NCBI RefSeq assembly: GCF_035917575.1
Contig: NZ_CP109090.1
Location: forward strand, 7,874,001-7,938,000
DNA: 64,000 nt
Direction of reading: 5' to 3'
From: Streptomyces sp. NBC_01788
Lineage (GTDB): Bacteria > Actinomycetota > Actinomycetes > Streptomycetales > Streptomycetaceae
Positions 15,954 to 25,800 of the stretch are shown here, in pieces (position 1 is the first letter of the stretch; each line of letters starts with the position of its first letter). A program made the translations under genes and the position numbers. The notes under the pieces were generated by a model, which was not told where the DNA came from, did not search any database, and saw only the letters and a list, made by a program, of their open reading frames with translations.

Positions 15954-18900
15954 ATGGTTTCCCACACCGCAGCCCCACCCGTCTCTCCTCGCCGGGGCCG
16001 CACGGCCCCGGGAACCGGGGGCACCGGCGACCGGCTGAACCGCTTCTTCGACGACGCCTGCGACCGCACCCCGTCGGCCCCGGCCCTCGTCTGCGGATCG
16101 CGGCGGGTGACCTACGCCGAACTCGACGCGCGGGCCGGCCGAGTGGCCCGGCACCTGCTGCGCGCCGGCATCGGCCCCGGCAGCCGGGCGGCCCTGCTGT
16201 TGCCCCGGACCGTGGACATGTACGCGTGCCTGCTGGGCGTGTGCAAGGCGGGCGCGGCGTTCGTGCCGATCGACCCTGCCGCGCCGCCCGACCGCGTCGC
16301 CTTCATCCTGGGCGACGCGGGCGCGGCCGCGGTGCTGACCACGTCGGCGCTCGCGTCCGGCGCCGCCTGGGCGCGGCGGTGCCGGACGACGTGCCAGGTG
16401 ATCGAGATCGACACGTGTGCCGCGGACCTCGCCGCACAGCCGCCCGGGCGGGCCGCCGTCCCGACCGGGGGAGCGGACGATCCGCTGGCGTACGTGATGT
16501 ACACCTCGGGATCCAGCGGCAGGCCGAAGGGCGTGGAGATCACGCAGTCGAGCATCTGCAACTTCCTGCGCGTCGTGGCACCGATCTACGGCATCCGGCC
16601 GGACGATCGCGTCTACCAGGGCATGACCCTCTCGTTCGACTTCTCCATCGAGGAGATCTGGCCCACCTGGGCGGCCGGCGCCACGCTCGTCGCCGGACCG
16701 GGCGGCCCAGGACAACTGGGCGACGACCTCGCCGACTTCCTCCAGGAGCACCAGGTCACCGCCCTGTACTGCGTCCCGACGCTGCTCGCGACGATCTCCC
16801 GCGACCTCCCGCGGCTCCGTACGGTCGTCGTCGGCGGCGAGGTGTGCCCCGCCCCGCTCGTCGAGCGGTGGTGCAGGCCGGGACGGCGCGTCCTCAACAC
16901 CTACGGGCCGACCGAGGCCACCGTCACCGCCACCTGGCAGGAAGTCCGGCCGGGACGCCCGGTGACCATCGGCCGCCCGCTGCCGACCTGCTCGGCCGTT
17001 CTCCTCGACGAGCGGCTGCGACCCGTGCCGCAGGGCGCCGTCGGCGAGATCTGCCTGGGCGGTCCGGGCCTCGCACGCGGCTACGCGGGACGGCCCGACC
17101 TGACGGCCGAGCGTTTCGTCCCGCACCCCCTGGCCCCCGACTCGGGCCGCCTGTACCGCACCGGAGACCTCGGCAGGATGACCGACGACGGGGAGATCGA
17201 GTACCTGGGCCGGGCCGACGCCGAGGTGAAGATCCGCGGCTACCGGGTGTCCCTGGAGGAGATCGACAACGTACTGCTGGAGGACCCTGGCGTGGCCCAG
17301 GCGGCCACCACTCTTGTGGCGCCGCGCGACGGTCACGACGGCGACCGCGTCCTCGCCGCCTACGTCGTGCCCGCCGGGAACGGCACGGACCCCGACGACG
17401 ATCTCACCGCCCGCCTGAACCGACGCCTGCGCAGGTCGCTGCCCGCCTACATGGTCCCCGCCACACTGGACTTCCTCGACCGGCTGCCCGTCATGCTCAG
17501 CGGCAAGACGGACCGCAGGAGACTGCCCGCACCCACCGGCCGCCGGCTCGCCGGCACCGGCCGTGTCACGCCGGTCCGCGACCGGCTCGAGGCCAGGGTG
17601 CGCGGCGCCTGGGCACGGACGCTCGCCATGGACCCCGGCGAACTCTCCGCGGACGCCGACTTCTTCACCGATCTCGGCGGCCACTCGCTGCTCGCCGCCC
17701 GAGCGGTGTCCCTGCTGCGCGACCCGGGCGGCGGGTCCGGCCCCACCCTGCGCGACCTGTACGAGAACCCGACCGTGAGCGGATTCGCGGCACGGCTGCG
17801 CGCCACGGCCGACGCCTCCCGCACGCCACGGCGGCCCCGCCCCGCCCCCCTGCGGCACGGCCGCGCCCGCATCGCGCGCGCCGGCCTCGTCCAGGCCACG
17901 GCCCTCTACGTACTGCTCCTCCTGCTCACCGGCCCGGTGGCCGGGTCCCTCGTGCTGAGCCACGGACAGGTGACGGGCGGCGAAGCCACGGGGCCCGCCC
18001 TCGCAGTGCTGGCCGGCTGGTTCGCCGTACGCTGGCTCGTCCCCGTCCTGCTCGCACGGCCCCTGGCGGCGGGCGTCCGGCCCGGCCGGTACCCCCTCTG
18101 GGGGGCGACATACCTGCGGCTGTGGCTGCTGGACGTACTGCTGCACGGCATCAGCCCCCTGCGGACGCTCAGCGGATCCCCCCTGATGGGCCCGTACCTG
18201 CGGCTCCTCGGCGCCCGCGTCGGCCCCCGCACCACCATCGCCACCAGCTTCGTCGGCCTGCCCACGCTGCTGCGCGTCGACCAGGACGCCACGATCGGCT
18301 ACGGCGCCACGCTGCGCCCCTGGCAGGTCGCCGACGGCTGGGTCACCGTCGCGCCGATCACCGTCGGCGAGCGGGCGTACGTCGGGGCCAACGCGGTCCT
18401 CGAACCAGGGGCACGCCTCGGCCCCGGGTCCGCGCTCGGCGAGCAGTCCGCGGCAGGCCCGGACGAGGCCGTCCCGGCCGGAGCGCGCCGCGCCGGATCG
18501 CCCGCGCGCCCGGTCGAGGCACTCGCCCCGCACGTCGAGACGATGCTGCGCGAGCGGACCGGGGCGGATCCCTGGCGGCCCCGCCACCTGGCCGCCGTCG
18601 TGCTCGGCCTGGTCCTGCTGGAGTCGGTCGTGGTCGCCGCGGCCCTGCCGAGCGCCGCCCTGCTCTGGTGGGCCTGGTCGCGCGGCGGCACCTCCGCCGC
18701 TCTCGCGGCGACCGCGCTGTCCGGCCCGGTCTTCGTGGCCACGGTGTGCCTGGTCGTCGCCGCCGGGAAGCGGGCCGTGCTGACCAGGACACCACCCGGG
18801 ATCCATCCGGCGCGCTCGGCGCTGGGCGTGCGCAAGTGGATCGCCGACAAGCTGCTGGAGCAGAGCCTCACCCTCACCAACTCCCTCTACGCCACGCTCT

Positions 18901-20012
18901 ACACCGTGCCGTGGCTGCGGCTGCTCGGCGCCCGCGTCGGCCGGCGGGCCGAGATCTCCACCGCGGCGCACCTCGATCCCGACCTGCTCACCCTCGGCGA
19001 CGGCAGCTTCGTCGCCGACATGGCCGGCGTCGGCGCCGCGGCCTTCGCGGCCGGGCGCATGGCCTGCCGGCCCACCGACATCGGCGAACGCGCCTTCGTG
19101 GGCAACGCGGCGCTCGTTCCCGCCGGGACGCGGCTCGGCCCGGGCTCGCTCGTCGGCGTGGGCACCGTGCCGCCCGCGCAGCGCGTGCCCGCCGGCAGTA
19201 CCTGGCTGGGCTCACCGGCCCTGCGGCTGCCCGTGCGCCAGGACAGCGGCTCCTACCCGGAGGAGAAGACGTTCCGGCCCACCCGCGGAGCCGTGCTCGG
19301 CCGACTGGCCATCGAGTTCTTCCGCGTCACCGTGCCCATGTCGCTGCTCGCGACCGCGGCCTGCCTGTACCTGCTCGCGCTGTCGGAGACCGCCCGCCGC
19401 ACCGGGCCGTGGGTGGCGCCGGTCGTGTCGCCGCTCTTCACGGCGGGCACGGTGCTGATCGTCATCGGGTGCTGCGTGGCGGCCAAGTGGGTCGTCGCGG
19501 GACGGTACCGGCCGCGCGTGGAGCCCCTGTGGAGCCTGTTCGTGCGCCGCACGGAGTTCGTCACCGGCCTCTTCGAGGCGGCGGCGGTGCCCGCGGGCGT
19601 GGGCGCCCTGGTGGGGACGCCGTTCCTGCCGCCGGTACTGCGCCTGCTCGGTGCCCGCATCGGACGGCGCACCTGGATCGGCACCACCTACCTCACCGAG
19701 TTCGACCTCGTCGAAGTGGGCGACGACGCCTCGATCGGCATGCACGTCTCCCTGCAGACCCACCTGTTCGAGGACCGGGTGATGAAGATGTCCACGGTGA
19801 CCGTCGGCCCCGCCGCGAGCGTCGGTGCGCGGACCGTCGTGCTCTACGACACGCAGGTGGGCGCCGGTGTCCGGCTCGGGGCGCTGTCCCTGGTGATGAA
19901 GGGCGAGCGCCTGACACCGGGAACGAGCTGGCGCGGGCTCCCCGCCGAAGGAGACGGCACGGTACCGATGGCCCGCCAGACCGACGACGTACCCGCGGTG
20001 GGGCGGCCATGA
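15954..20012 (+). CDS. Pls-type nonribosomal peptide synthetase (A-T-three membrane-flanked C-terminal domains)
   Basis: This 1352-residue protein has the architecture of epsilon-poly-L-lysine synthetase. The adenylation domain (about 30-525) has VMYTSGSSGRPKG, NTYGPTEATV, YRTGDLGRM and LSGKTDRRRLP. A carrier domain (about 540-615) has the phosphopantetheine Ser in DLGGHSLL (Ser578). Then come paired membrane helices near 645-700, 875-935 and 1118-1180, each followed by a left-handed beta-helix domain that starts with LRLLGAR(V/I)G (about 748, 988 and 1228). In Pls, three such soluble domains among six helices make the isopeptide bonds between monomers. By the GrsA anchor motif, D229 sits at position 235 and E233 at position 239 of the specificity code; an acidic residue at 239 is found in Lys/Orn-activating domains. 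It overlaps the next gene by 4 nt. The product is inferred to be a cationic amino-acid oligomer or conjugate. Confidence 0.9.
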   Translation: MVSHTAAPPVSPRRGRTAPGTGGTGDRLNRFFDDACDRTPSAPALVCGSRRVTYAELDARAGRVARHLLRAGIGPGSRAALLLPRTVDMYACLLGVCKAGAAFVPIDPAAPPDRVAFILGDAGAAAVLTTSALASGAAWARRCRTTCQVIEIDTCAADLAAQPPGRAAVPTGGADDPLAYVMYTSGSSGRPKGVEITQSSICNFLRVVAPIYGIRPDDRVYQGMTLSFDFSIEEIWPTWAAGATLVAGPGGPGQLGDDLADFLQEHQVTALYCVPTLLATISRDLPRLRTVVVGGEVCPAPLVERWCRPGRRVLNTYGPTEATVTATWQEVRPGRPVTIGRPLPTCSAVLLDERLRPVPQGAVGEICLGGPGLARGYAGRPDLTAERFVPHPLAPDSGRLYRTGDLGRMTDDGEIEYLGRADAEVKIRGYRVSLEEIDNVLLEDPGVAQAATTLVAPRDGHDGDRVLAAYVVPAGNGTDPDDDLTARLNRRLRRSLPAYMVPATLDFLDRLPVMLSGKTDRRRLPAPTGRRLAGTGRVTPVRDRLEARVRGAWARTLAMDPGELSADADFFTDLGGHSLLAARAVSLLRDPGGGSGPTLRDLYENPTVSGFAARLRATADASRTPRRPRPAPLRHGRARIARAGLVQATALYVLLLLLTGPVAGSLVLSHGQVTGGEATGPALAVLAGWFAVRWLVPVLLARPLAAGVRPGRYPLWGATYLRLWLLDVLLHGISPLRTLSGSPLMGPYLRLLGARVGPRTTIATSFVGLPTLLRVDQDATIGYGATLRPWQVADGWVTVAPITVGERAYVGANAVLEPGARLGPGSALGEQSAAGPDEAVPAGARRAGSPARPVEALAPHVETMLRERTGADPWRPRHLAAVVLGLVLLESVVVAAALPSAALLWWAWSRGGTSAALAATALSGPVFVATVCLVVAAGKRAVLTRTPPGIHPARSALGVRKWIADKLLEQSLTLTNSLYATLYTVPWLRLLGARVGRRAEISTAAHLDPDLLTLGDGSFVADMAGVGAAAFAAGRMACRPTDIGERAFVGNAALVPAGTRLGPGSLVGVGTVPPAQRVPAGSTWLGSPALRLPVRQDSGSYPEEKTFRPTRGAVLGRLAIEFFRVTVPMSLLATAACLYLLALSETARRTGPWVAPVVSPLFTAGTVLIVIGCCVAAKWVVAGRYRPRVEPLWSLFVRRTEFVTGLFEAAAVPAGVGALVGTPFLPPVLRLLGARIGRRTWIGTTYLTEFDLVEVGDDASIGMHVSLQTHLFEDRVMKMSTVTVGPAASVGARTVVLYDTQVGAGVRLGALSLVMKGERLTPGTSWRGLPAEGDGTVPMARQTDDVPAVGRP

Positions 20013-20701
20013 CACACCCGGGGCACCCAGGGGCCGCCGCCGGGCGCCGCCCCCTCGCCCTCGTCTACCGCGGCCCGGCCTCGCTGCCCGGCTGCCCCGA
20101 GGCGGTCGCCGCACTGCTCTCCTCCGGGCCGTGGAACCTGGACGTCCGCTACACCGGCCCGAACGAGGCGCTCCCGCTGTCGGCCGAGATCCTCACCGAG
20201 GCCGCGCTGTACGCCCAGCCCGGAGGGGGCACGCTCGCCTCCGCCTACCGGAGACTGCGGCGGCGGCGCCGGGAGATCCGCGACTTCGTCCGCGACGGCG
20301 GGCGCTACCTCGGGTTCTGCCTCGGCGGCTACCTCGCCGGGGCCACCCCGGGCTTCGGCCTGCTCCCCGGCGACACCGACCAGTACATCTCCTCCCCGGG
20401 AGCCACCGTCCACGACGAGAGCGACACCCTCGTCACGGTGAACTGGGGAGGCAGGCCCCGCACCGTCTTCTTCCAGGACGGCCCCTTCTTCGTCCTCGAC
20501 GAGCACGCCGACGCCACCGTCCTCGCCACCTACGACAACGGCACCCCCGCCGCCCTCGTGACCCCCTTCGGCCGCGGGCGGGTGGCGGTCACCGGTCCCC
20601 ACCCGGAGGCCACGACCGACTGGTACACCGACCACGGCCTGCCGGTGCACGACACCCTGGACCTGGCCATGGACCTGGTGGAATCCGTGATGGAGGAATG
20701 A
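20009..20701 (+). CDS. BPL-N / class I glutamine amidotransferase-like protein
   Basis: This 230-residue protein starts at ATG 20009, sharing ATGA with the NRPS stop, so it is translationally coupled to it. It matches the biotin-protein-ligase N-terminal (BPL-N) family, an amidotransferase-fold group. A nucleophile elbow GRYLGFCLGGYLAGAT carries the Cys (about residue 112). ALVYRGPASLPG starts the fold, and VAVTGPHPEATTDWY gives the His/Glu-like end of a triad. The role of these proteins is not known. The tight coupling says it works with the Pls-type synthetase, perhaps as a hydrolase or transferase acting on its peptide or starter unit (inference). A hairpin follows at 20707-20745. Confidence 0.82.
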   Translation: MTHPGHPGAAAGRRPLALVYRGPASLPGCPEAVAALLSSGPWNLDVRYTGPNEALPLSAEILTEAALYAQPGGGTLASAYRRLRRRRREIRDFVRDGGRYLGFCLGGYLAGATPGFGLLPGDTDQYISSPGATVHDESDTLVTVNWGGRPRTVFFQDGPFFVLDEHADATVLATYDNGTPAALVTPFGRGRVAVTGPHPEATTDWYTDHGLPVHDTLDLAMDLVESVMEE

Positions 20702-20706
20702 CCCCA

Positions 20707-20745
20707 CCGCCGTACCGCACACGTCCCCCTCACGGGGAACGGCGG
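20707..20745 (+). terminator. Hairpin between the NRPS operon and the two-component system
   Basis: Outer arms CCGCCGT (20707-20713) and ACGGCGG (20739-20745) enclose an inner stem TCCCC/GGGGA. It lies 5 nt after the stop at 20701 and 36 nt before the response regulator, so the regulator may have its own promoter or be expressed by read-through. Confidence 0.5.
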
Positions 20746-20781
20746 CTCCCGTCCGGAGCTATCGTTGTTCCTGAGGCTGCC

Positions 20782-21459
20782 ATGCGGACGCTGATCATCG
20801 AGGACGAGCAGGCACTCGCCGAGGCCATCGCCGACGGACTTGCCACGGAGGGCTTCGTCTCGGACCTGGCACATGACGGCCCGGACGGACTCTGGCGGGC
20901 GCTCCACGAACCGTACGACGTCATCGTGCTCGACATCATGCTGCCCGGCCTGTCCGGCTACGAGGTCCTCAAACGCCTGCGGGCGGCCCGGACCTGGACC
21001 CCGGTGCTGGTCCTCACCGCCAAGGACGGGGAGTACGACGAGGCCGACGCCCTCGACCTCGGCGCCGACGACTACCTGAGCAAGCCCTTCTCCTACGTCG
21101 TGCTCGTCGCCCGCCTCAGGGCCCTGCTGCGGCGAGGCGCACCCGCCCGCCCCGCCGTCCTCACCGTCGGCGACCTGGCGCTCGACCCGGCACGCCGCCG
21201 CTGCCGCCGTGGCCACCGCGACATCGCCCTGACCGCACGCGAGTTCACTCTCCTGGAATACCTGCTCAGGCACCCCGACGAGGTGATCAGCAAGGCGGAC
21301 ATCCTCACCCACGTGTGGGACGAGCACTTCGACGGCGACACCAACATCGTCGAGGTCTACGTCGGCTACCTCCGCCGCAAGATCGACGCCCCCTTCGGAC
21401 GCCGGACCATCGAGACCGTCCGCGGTGCCGGCTACCGGCTGCGCGGCGGTACGGGGTGA
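20782..21459 (+). CDS. OmpR/PhoB-family response regulator
   Basis: This 225-residue protein has a receiver domain (1-115) with acidic pocket E8-D9, phospho-acceptor Asp51 in VIVLDIMLPG, Thr in VLVLTAKDG and Lys in DDYLSKPF. A winged-helix DNA-binding domain (about 128-222) has LTAREFTLLEYLLRHP, VWDEHFDGDTNIVEVYVGYL and RGAGYRL. ATG 20782 is the only start that keeps the MRTLIIEDE N-terminus. It is 3 nt from the histidine kinase and probably forms an operon with it. The nearby NRPS promoter carries a tandem TCTCAG repeat at 15831-15847 that this protein could bind. Confidence 0.94.
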   Translation: MRTLIIEDEQALAEAIADGLATEGFVSDLAHDGPDGLWRALHEPYDVIVLDIMLPGLSGYEVLKRLRAARTWTPVLVLTAKDGEYDEADALDLGADDYLSKPFSYVVLVARLRALLRRGAPARPAVLTVGDLALDPARRRCRRGHRDIALTAREFTLLEYLLRHPDEVISKADILTHVWDEHFDGDTNIVEVYVGYLRRKIDAPFGRRTIETVRGAGYRLRGGTG

Positions 21460-21462
21460 CCG

Positions 21463-22845
21463 ATGGCCGCGGGGATCCGGTCGTGGTGGGCCCGACGGTC
21501 ACTGCGCCTGCGGCTGACCGCCGCCGCGGCCGCCGTCATCGCCGCCGGACTGGCCGGAGCCGCCGTGCTGCTCGTCGTCTGGCTGCACGCCAGCCTGATC
21601 AGCGGACTCGACCAGACCGCCTTCCAAGGAGCCCAGGTCGTGGCGGCGGACCAGGACGGCGACCAGACCACGGCGGACGTGCCCACCACCGACCACGGGG
21701 GAGTCGCCGTCCAGGTGATCGCGGGGAACGGGAAGGTCAGGGCCAGCTCGGCCAACCTGCACGGCCGGCCGCGCGCCTTCACCTTCCCGGCGAGCCGGGC
21801 CGCCACCCCGCGCGCCCACACCGTCGACGACATACCCGTGGGCACGGGCGGGACATGGCGCGCCGTCGGCATCCCCGCGGGCACCGCCCACGACCCGGTG
21901 ACCGTCTACGTCGCCGTGCCCACCGAGAGCGTCGACCACGGTCTGGCCCAGCTCACCGTCGGCCTGGCCACCGGAGTACCGGCGGTCGTCGCCGCCCTCA
22001 CCGGAGTGGCGTGGCTGCTCACCGGGCGTGCGCTGCGCCCCGTCGACGGCATGCGCGCCCAGACCGCCGAGATCACCGCGTCCGACCTGAGCCGCCGCCT
22101 CGACGTACCGCCCGCCGAGGACGCGCTCGGCCGGCTGGCCACGACCCTCAACGACCTGCTGGCCCGCCTGGACACCTCGACCCGGCGGCAGCGGCGGTTC
22201 GTCGCGGACGCGGCCCACGAACTGCGCAACCCCCTGAGCACCCTGCACACGCGCCTGTCCGTAGCGGCCCAGCACCCCGGCCTGGCGGACGGGCAGTCCC
22301 TCGCCGCCGGGCTCCTGCCGCAGACCGAACGCCTCACCCGGCTCGTCGACGACCTGCTCCGGCTCGCGCGGCTCGACGCCCGGCCGCGGCTGCGGGCCCG
22401 CCCCGTCGACCTGGACGAGATCGTCTTCACCGAGGTGCGCGAAGCCCGTCGGCGCACGCGCCTCGTCATCGACCAGCACGCCGTGGGTGCCGCGCGGGTG
22501 GCGGGCGACGGGGACGCCCTCGCCAGTGTCGTGCGCAACCTGCTGGACAACGCGCTGCGCCATGCCCGCACCCGGATCGACGTCAGCCTTCACACGCTCG
22601 GCGACACCGCACAACTGACCGTCGCCGACGACGGACCCGGCATCCCGGAGGCCGACCGCGAGCGCGTCTTCGGGCGCTTCACCCGACTCGACGGCGCCCG
22701 CGCCCGGGACACCGGCGGCAGCGGCCTCGGCCTCGCCATCGTCCGTGACACCGTCACGGCCCACCACGGCAGCACCCGGATCGAGGACAACCGCCCCGGC
22801 GCCCGGCTGGTCGTCCTGCTCCCGGCGACGGGCCAGGGCCCGTGA
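21463..22845 (+). CDS. HAMP-containing sensor histidine kinase
   Basis: This 460-residue kinase is the partner of the response regulator. It has a membrane helix at about 15-45, an extracytoplasmic loop of about 110 residues, a second helix at about 163-188, and a HAMP segment ending with LATTLNDLLARLD. The HisKA dimer helix has the phospho-His in VADAAHELRNPLST (His252), the N box is RNLLDNALRHA, and the G boxes are ADDGPGIPEADRERVFGRF and GGSGLGLAIV. All catalytic boxes are intact. The loop has no recognisable ligand domain, so the signal is unknown. The gene converges on the PfaC-like gene with a hairpin between. Confidence 0.94.
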   Translation: MAAGIRSWWARRSLRLRLTAAAAAVIAAGLAGAAVLLVVWLHASLISGLDQTAFQGAQVVAADQDGDQTTADVPTTDHGGVAVQVIAGNGKVRASSANLHGRPRAFTFPASRAATPRAHTVDDIPVGTGGTWRAVGIPAGTAHDPVTVYVAVPTESVDHGLAQLTVGLATGVPAVVAALTGVAWLLTGRALRPVDGMRAQTAEITASDLSRRLDVPPAEDALGRLATTLNDLLARLDTSTRRQRRFVADAAHELRNPLSTLHTRLSVAAQHPGLADGQSLAAGLLPQTERLTRLVDDLLRLARLDARPRLRARPVDLDEIVFTEVREARRRTRLVIDQHAVGAARVAGDGDALASVVRNLLDNALRHARTRIDVSLHTLGDTAQLTVADDGPGIPEADRERVFGRFTRLDGARARDTGGSGLGLAIVRDTVTAHHGSTRIEDNRPGARLVVLLPATGQGP

Positions 22846-22847
22846 AA

Positions 22848-22890
22848 CCCGGCCACCCCACCGGCGAGCGGTACGCCCGCCACGGCCGGG
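22848..22890. terminator. Hairpin between histidine kinase and PfaC-like gene
   Basis: CCCGGCC (22848-22854) pairs with GGCCGGG (22884-22890) across a 29-nt loop that has further GC symmetry. It lies between the converging stops at 22845 and 22899. Confidence 0.45.
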
Positions 22891-22898
22891 CACTCACG

Positions 22899-25800
22899 TC
22901 ACGGAGTGGATGAGGGCCCGGGAGCCGCGTCGGACACCACGCGCATGCCCAGCCCGCGCACTCGGTAGATGCAGGTGTCGTCGCCCCACAGCGTCGCGTC
23001 CGCCGCGACGTAGGGCCCCCGCGCGTCCGTGCCGCTCTCCACGATGTCCATGTCCACCCGGATCAGCCGGTTGGCCGGGGTGATCTGGCCGCGGTAGGTC
23101 CAGGTCGTCTCGCGGCCGGGCAGCACCGGTTCGAACCGCGGGTGCGGGATGCCGTCCGCCGCGCCCCGTTCGAGCAGGTGGTACTGGAGAAGCTGACACA
23201 TGGCCTCGACGCCCAACGACCCCGGCTGCACCGGGTCCTGGAAGAAGTGCGCCCGGAAGAACCACTCGCCCGGGACGACGTCCTTCTCCGACCGCAGCCG
23301 CCCGAGCCCCCGGCTGCCCCCGTCCGGCCAGGAGCCGGTGATCCGGTCGAGCATCAGCAGCATCGGGCCCGGCAGCCGCGGTTCCCCGGCGCAGTAACGG
23401 GCGGGCCGGGCGGTCAGATCGACGACGCGGTCGCAGGGCTCGTCGAGCCGCGCCCGGTCCGTGGCCGACACTGTGAGGCCCTGTTGGTCCTCGAAGGCCG
23501 ACGGCGGGAAGTAGCCGAAGGTCGTCGACAGTTCGAACAGCGGCACGCCGTCGGCCGTGCACCTCACCCGGAAAGACTCGATGATCATGTCCCCGCTCTG
23601 CGAGACACGCGTCAGTTCGGCATGGGTGCGGACCGTGCCCGTCGCCGGAGCGACCTCACCGGTGACCGTCCCCGCGCCGTCCAGGTTGCGGAACAGCAGA
23701 TCCGTACCGGTGGTCAGCGCGCTGCCCACGTACGAGGCCAGCCACCCGCAGGGTTGCAGCGCGATCTCCATCAGGACGGCCAGCGGCATCGTACGGCCGC
23801 CGCTCTGCTCGAAGTACCAGGCACGCGCGGGCACGTCGTACTCCGCGACGACACCGCTGCCCTCCCGCATGCCGCCCTGCGGACCCTCCACCGAGACGAT
23901 CCGGCTCATGAAGTGGTACGGCGGACCGGGCAGCCGCGCGACCCTGCGGGTGCCGTCGAACGGCTCGTACGCCGCACCGAACGCCTCGGTCGGCCTGCCC
24001 CAGGCACACGCCAGCAACGAGGCGTAGCCGAAGGGGAGTCCATCGGCCGCCGTCGCCACCGGCTTCTCCTCCCGGTGCCCGGCCAGCCCGCCGAGCACCG
24101 GGAGCGGCACCGGCGCACCGCTGCCCTGCACTACGGGCGGGCCCGAGCGCCGCCAGTGCGACAGCGGCCAGTCGGGCACCAGCCGCAGCGCCACCTCCTG
24201 GCCCAGGAACGCCTTCGTCCCGTCCACCCAGCCCAGCACGTCCGCGTACAGCGTCGGCACCGGACCGGCCGAGACACCGCGCACGAACACCTCGTAGACG
24301 ACGCGCCGCCCGGCCGGAGTGGCCTGGCCGCGGCACATCGCCTTGAAGGGCAGCCCGTCGACGGTCTCGAAACGCCAGCCGTCCCGGTCCACGGTGAAGC
24401 CGAGGGCGGTCAGGTAGAACGCCATCGCCTGGAGGCCGCCCTGCAGCATCAGGGTGCCCGGCATGCAGGGGTCGTTCTTGAAGTGCCCCGCGAAGAACCA
24501 GTCGTCCGGCGACAGCGGGGTCTCGGCCCGCAGATAGCCGCGGCCCCACGGACCTCCGGCCGGGTCGAACTCCGTCACCTCGTGCAGCAGCCGCAGCCTG
24601 CCGTCGTCGAGCCCCGGTGAGCGTACGTGCGCCGCCGTCGTCTCCCAGCCGGGGCCGAAGCAGTCCGCCGGCCGTCCCTGGGCCAGGGCCCGCACCCGGT
24701 CCGCGTCGAAGCGAGCGCGCCCGCAGCGCACGGCGGGCGGGTCGAGCGGCAGGTCGTCGCCGGGCGGCCGCTCGGCGGGATCCCACCGCACACCGCCGCT
24801 GCCCGCGAGCTCCTCGGGGGTGAAGAACCCGGCCTGGCCCTCGCGGACGCTGAGCCGGAGCTCGCCGTCCACGTAGCAGTCGTAGTGGAAGAAGGCGAGC
24901 CGGACACCGTCGTGCTCCGCGTGGCCGTCGACGTGGATCTCGTAGTGCAGGGTGTCGCCCGCTTCCGGCAGGCTGCCGTGGTACGTCACCTCGCAGCCGA
25001 GCAGCCGGTAGGCGCGCTCGCCCCGGTTGAGGAGGTCGATGCCCAGCCAGCTGAGCAGGAGCAGATCCCCCTGGCCGGCCTCGATCATCAGCCCGGCGGG
25101 CATACGTCCGGTGGAGTCCAGGTACCAGCCGCCGGGCAGGACGTCGGTCTCCGTCCAGATCGTCCCGTCGGTGCGCACCGGGCCGGGCGCGACGAGCGCC
25201 GCCGGCACGGCGTCGATGCCTGTGACCCGGTCCGCGAGCAGCATGGGCGGCTGGGGCATCCGGGTCTGCACCGCGTACGCGTCCTGCTCGGCGAACCGGG
25301 GGCCGAACAGCGCGGAGACCTCCCGCGAGGCGAGATGCTCCAGCTGGGCACGGTCGAACTTCGGCCCCGGCCTCAAGGGTGCCGTCTCCAGGGAGAGCGG
25401 GCGGGGAGCGGACGGTACGGGGGCCGGACGCGGGGCCGGGAGGTCCGGTGGCCGTACGGGAACGGACACGCCGCCGCTCCTCAGCGCGGTGACGGCGAGC
25501 GCGGACAGCCGCAGGAACCGCTGATGGGCCTCGGCGTGCCCGGCGAGGATCTCCTGGTGCAGCGCGGCGACCCGACCGGTCTGCCGCACAACCGCGGCAC
25601 GGGCGCCCGTCACCGGCGGCTCCCGTCCGTCAGTCGGCCGGACGGACAGTGCTGCACGCCGCTCGGAGGCGCCGGGGCGGGGCGCGGCAACGGAAGCCGG
25701 TGCCCCCGACCGGCCGGGCTCCAGGTCCGGCACCGGCGCCAGCTCGGGGGCCCGGGGCAGGGTCACCGGGGCCGCCTCCACCGGCGGCAGCACCGGAGAC

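Noticed and set aside
15711..18971. Open frame of over 1000 codons on the minus strand across the Pls-type gene
   Set aside because: Its product is a low-complexity Arg/Gly/Gln-rich sequence, the usual antisense shadow in high-GC DNA. The plus strand has clear domains and a strong ribosome-binding site.
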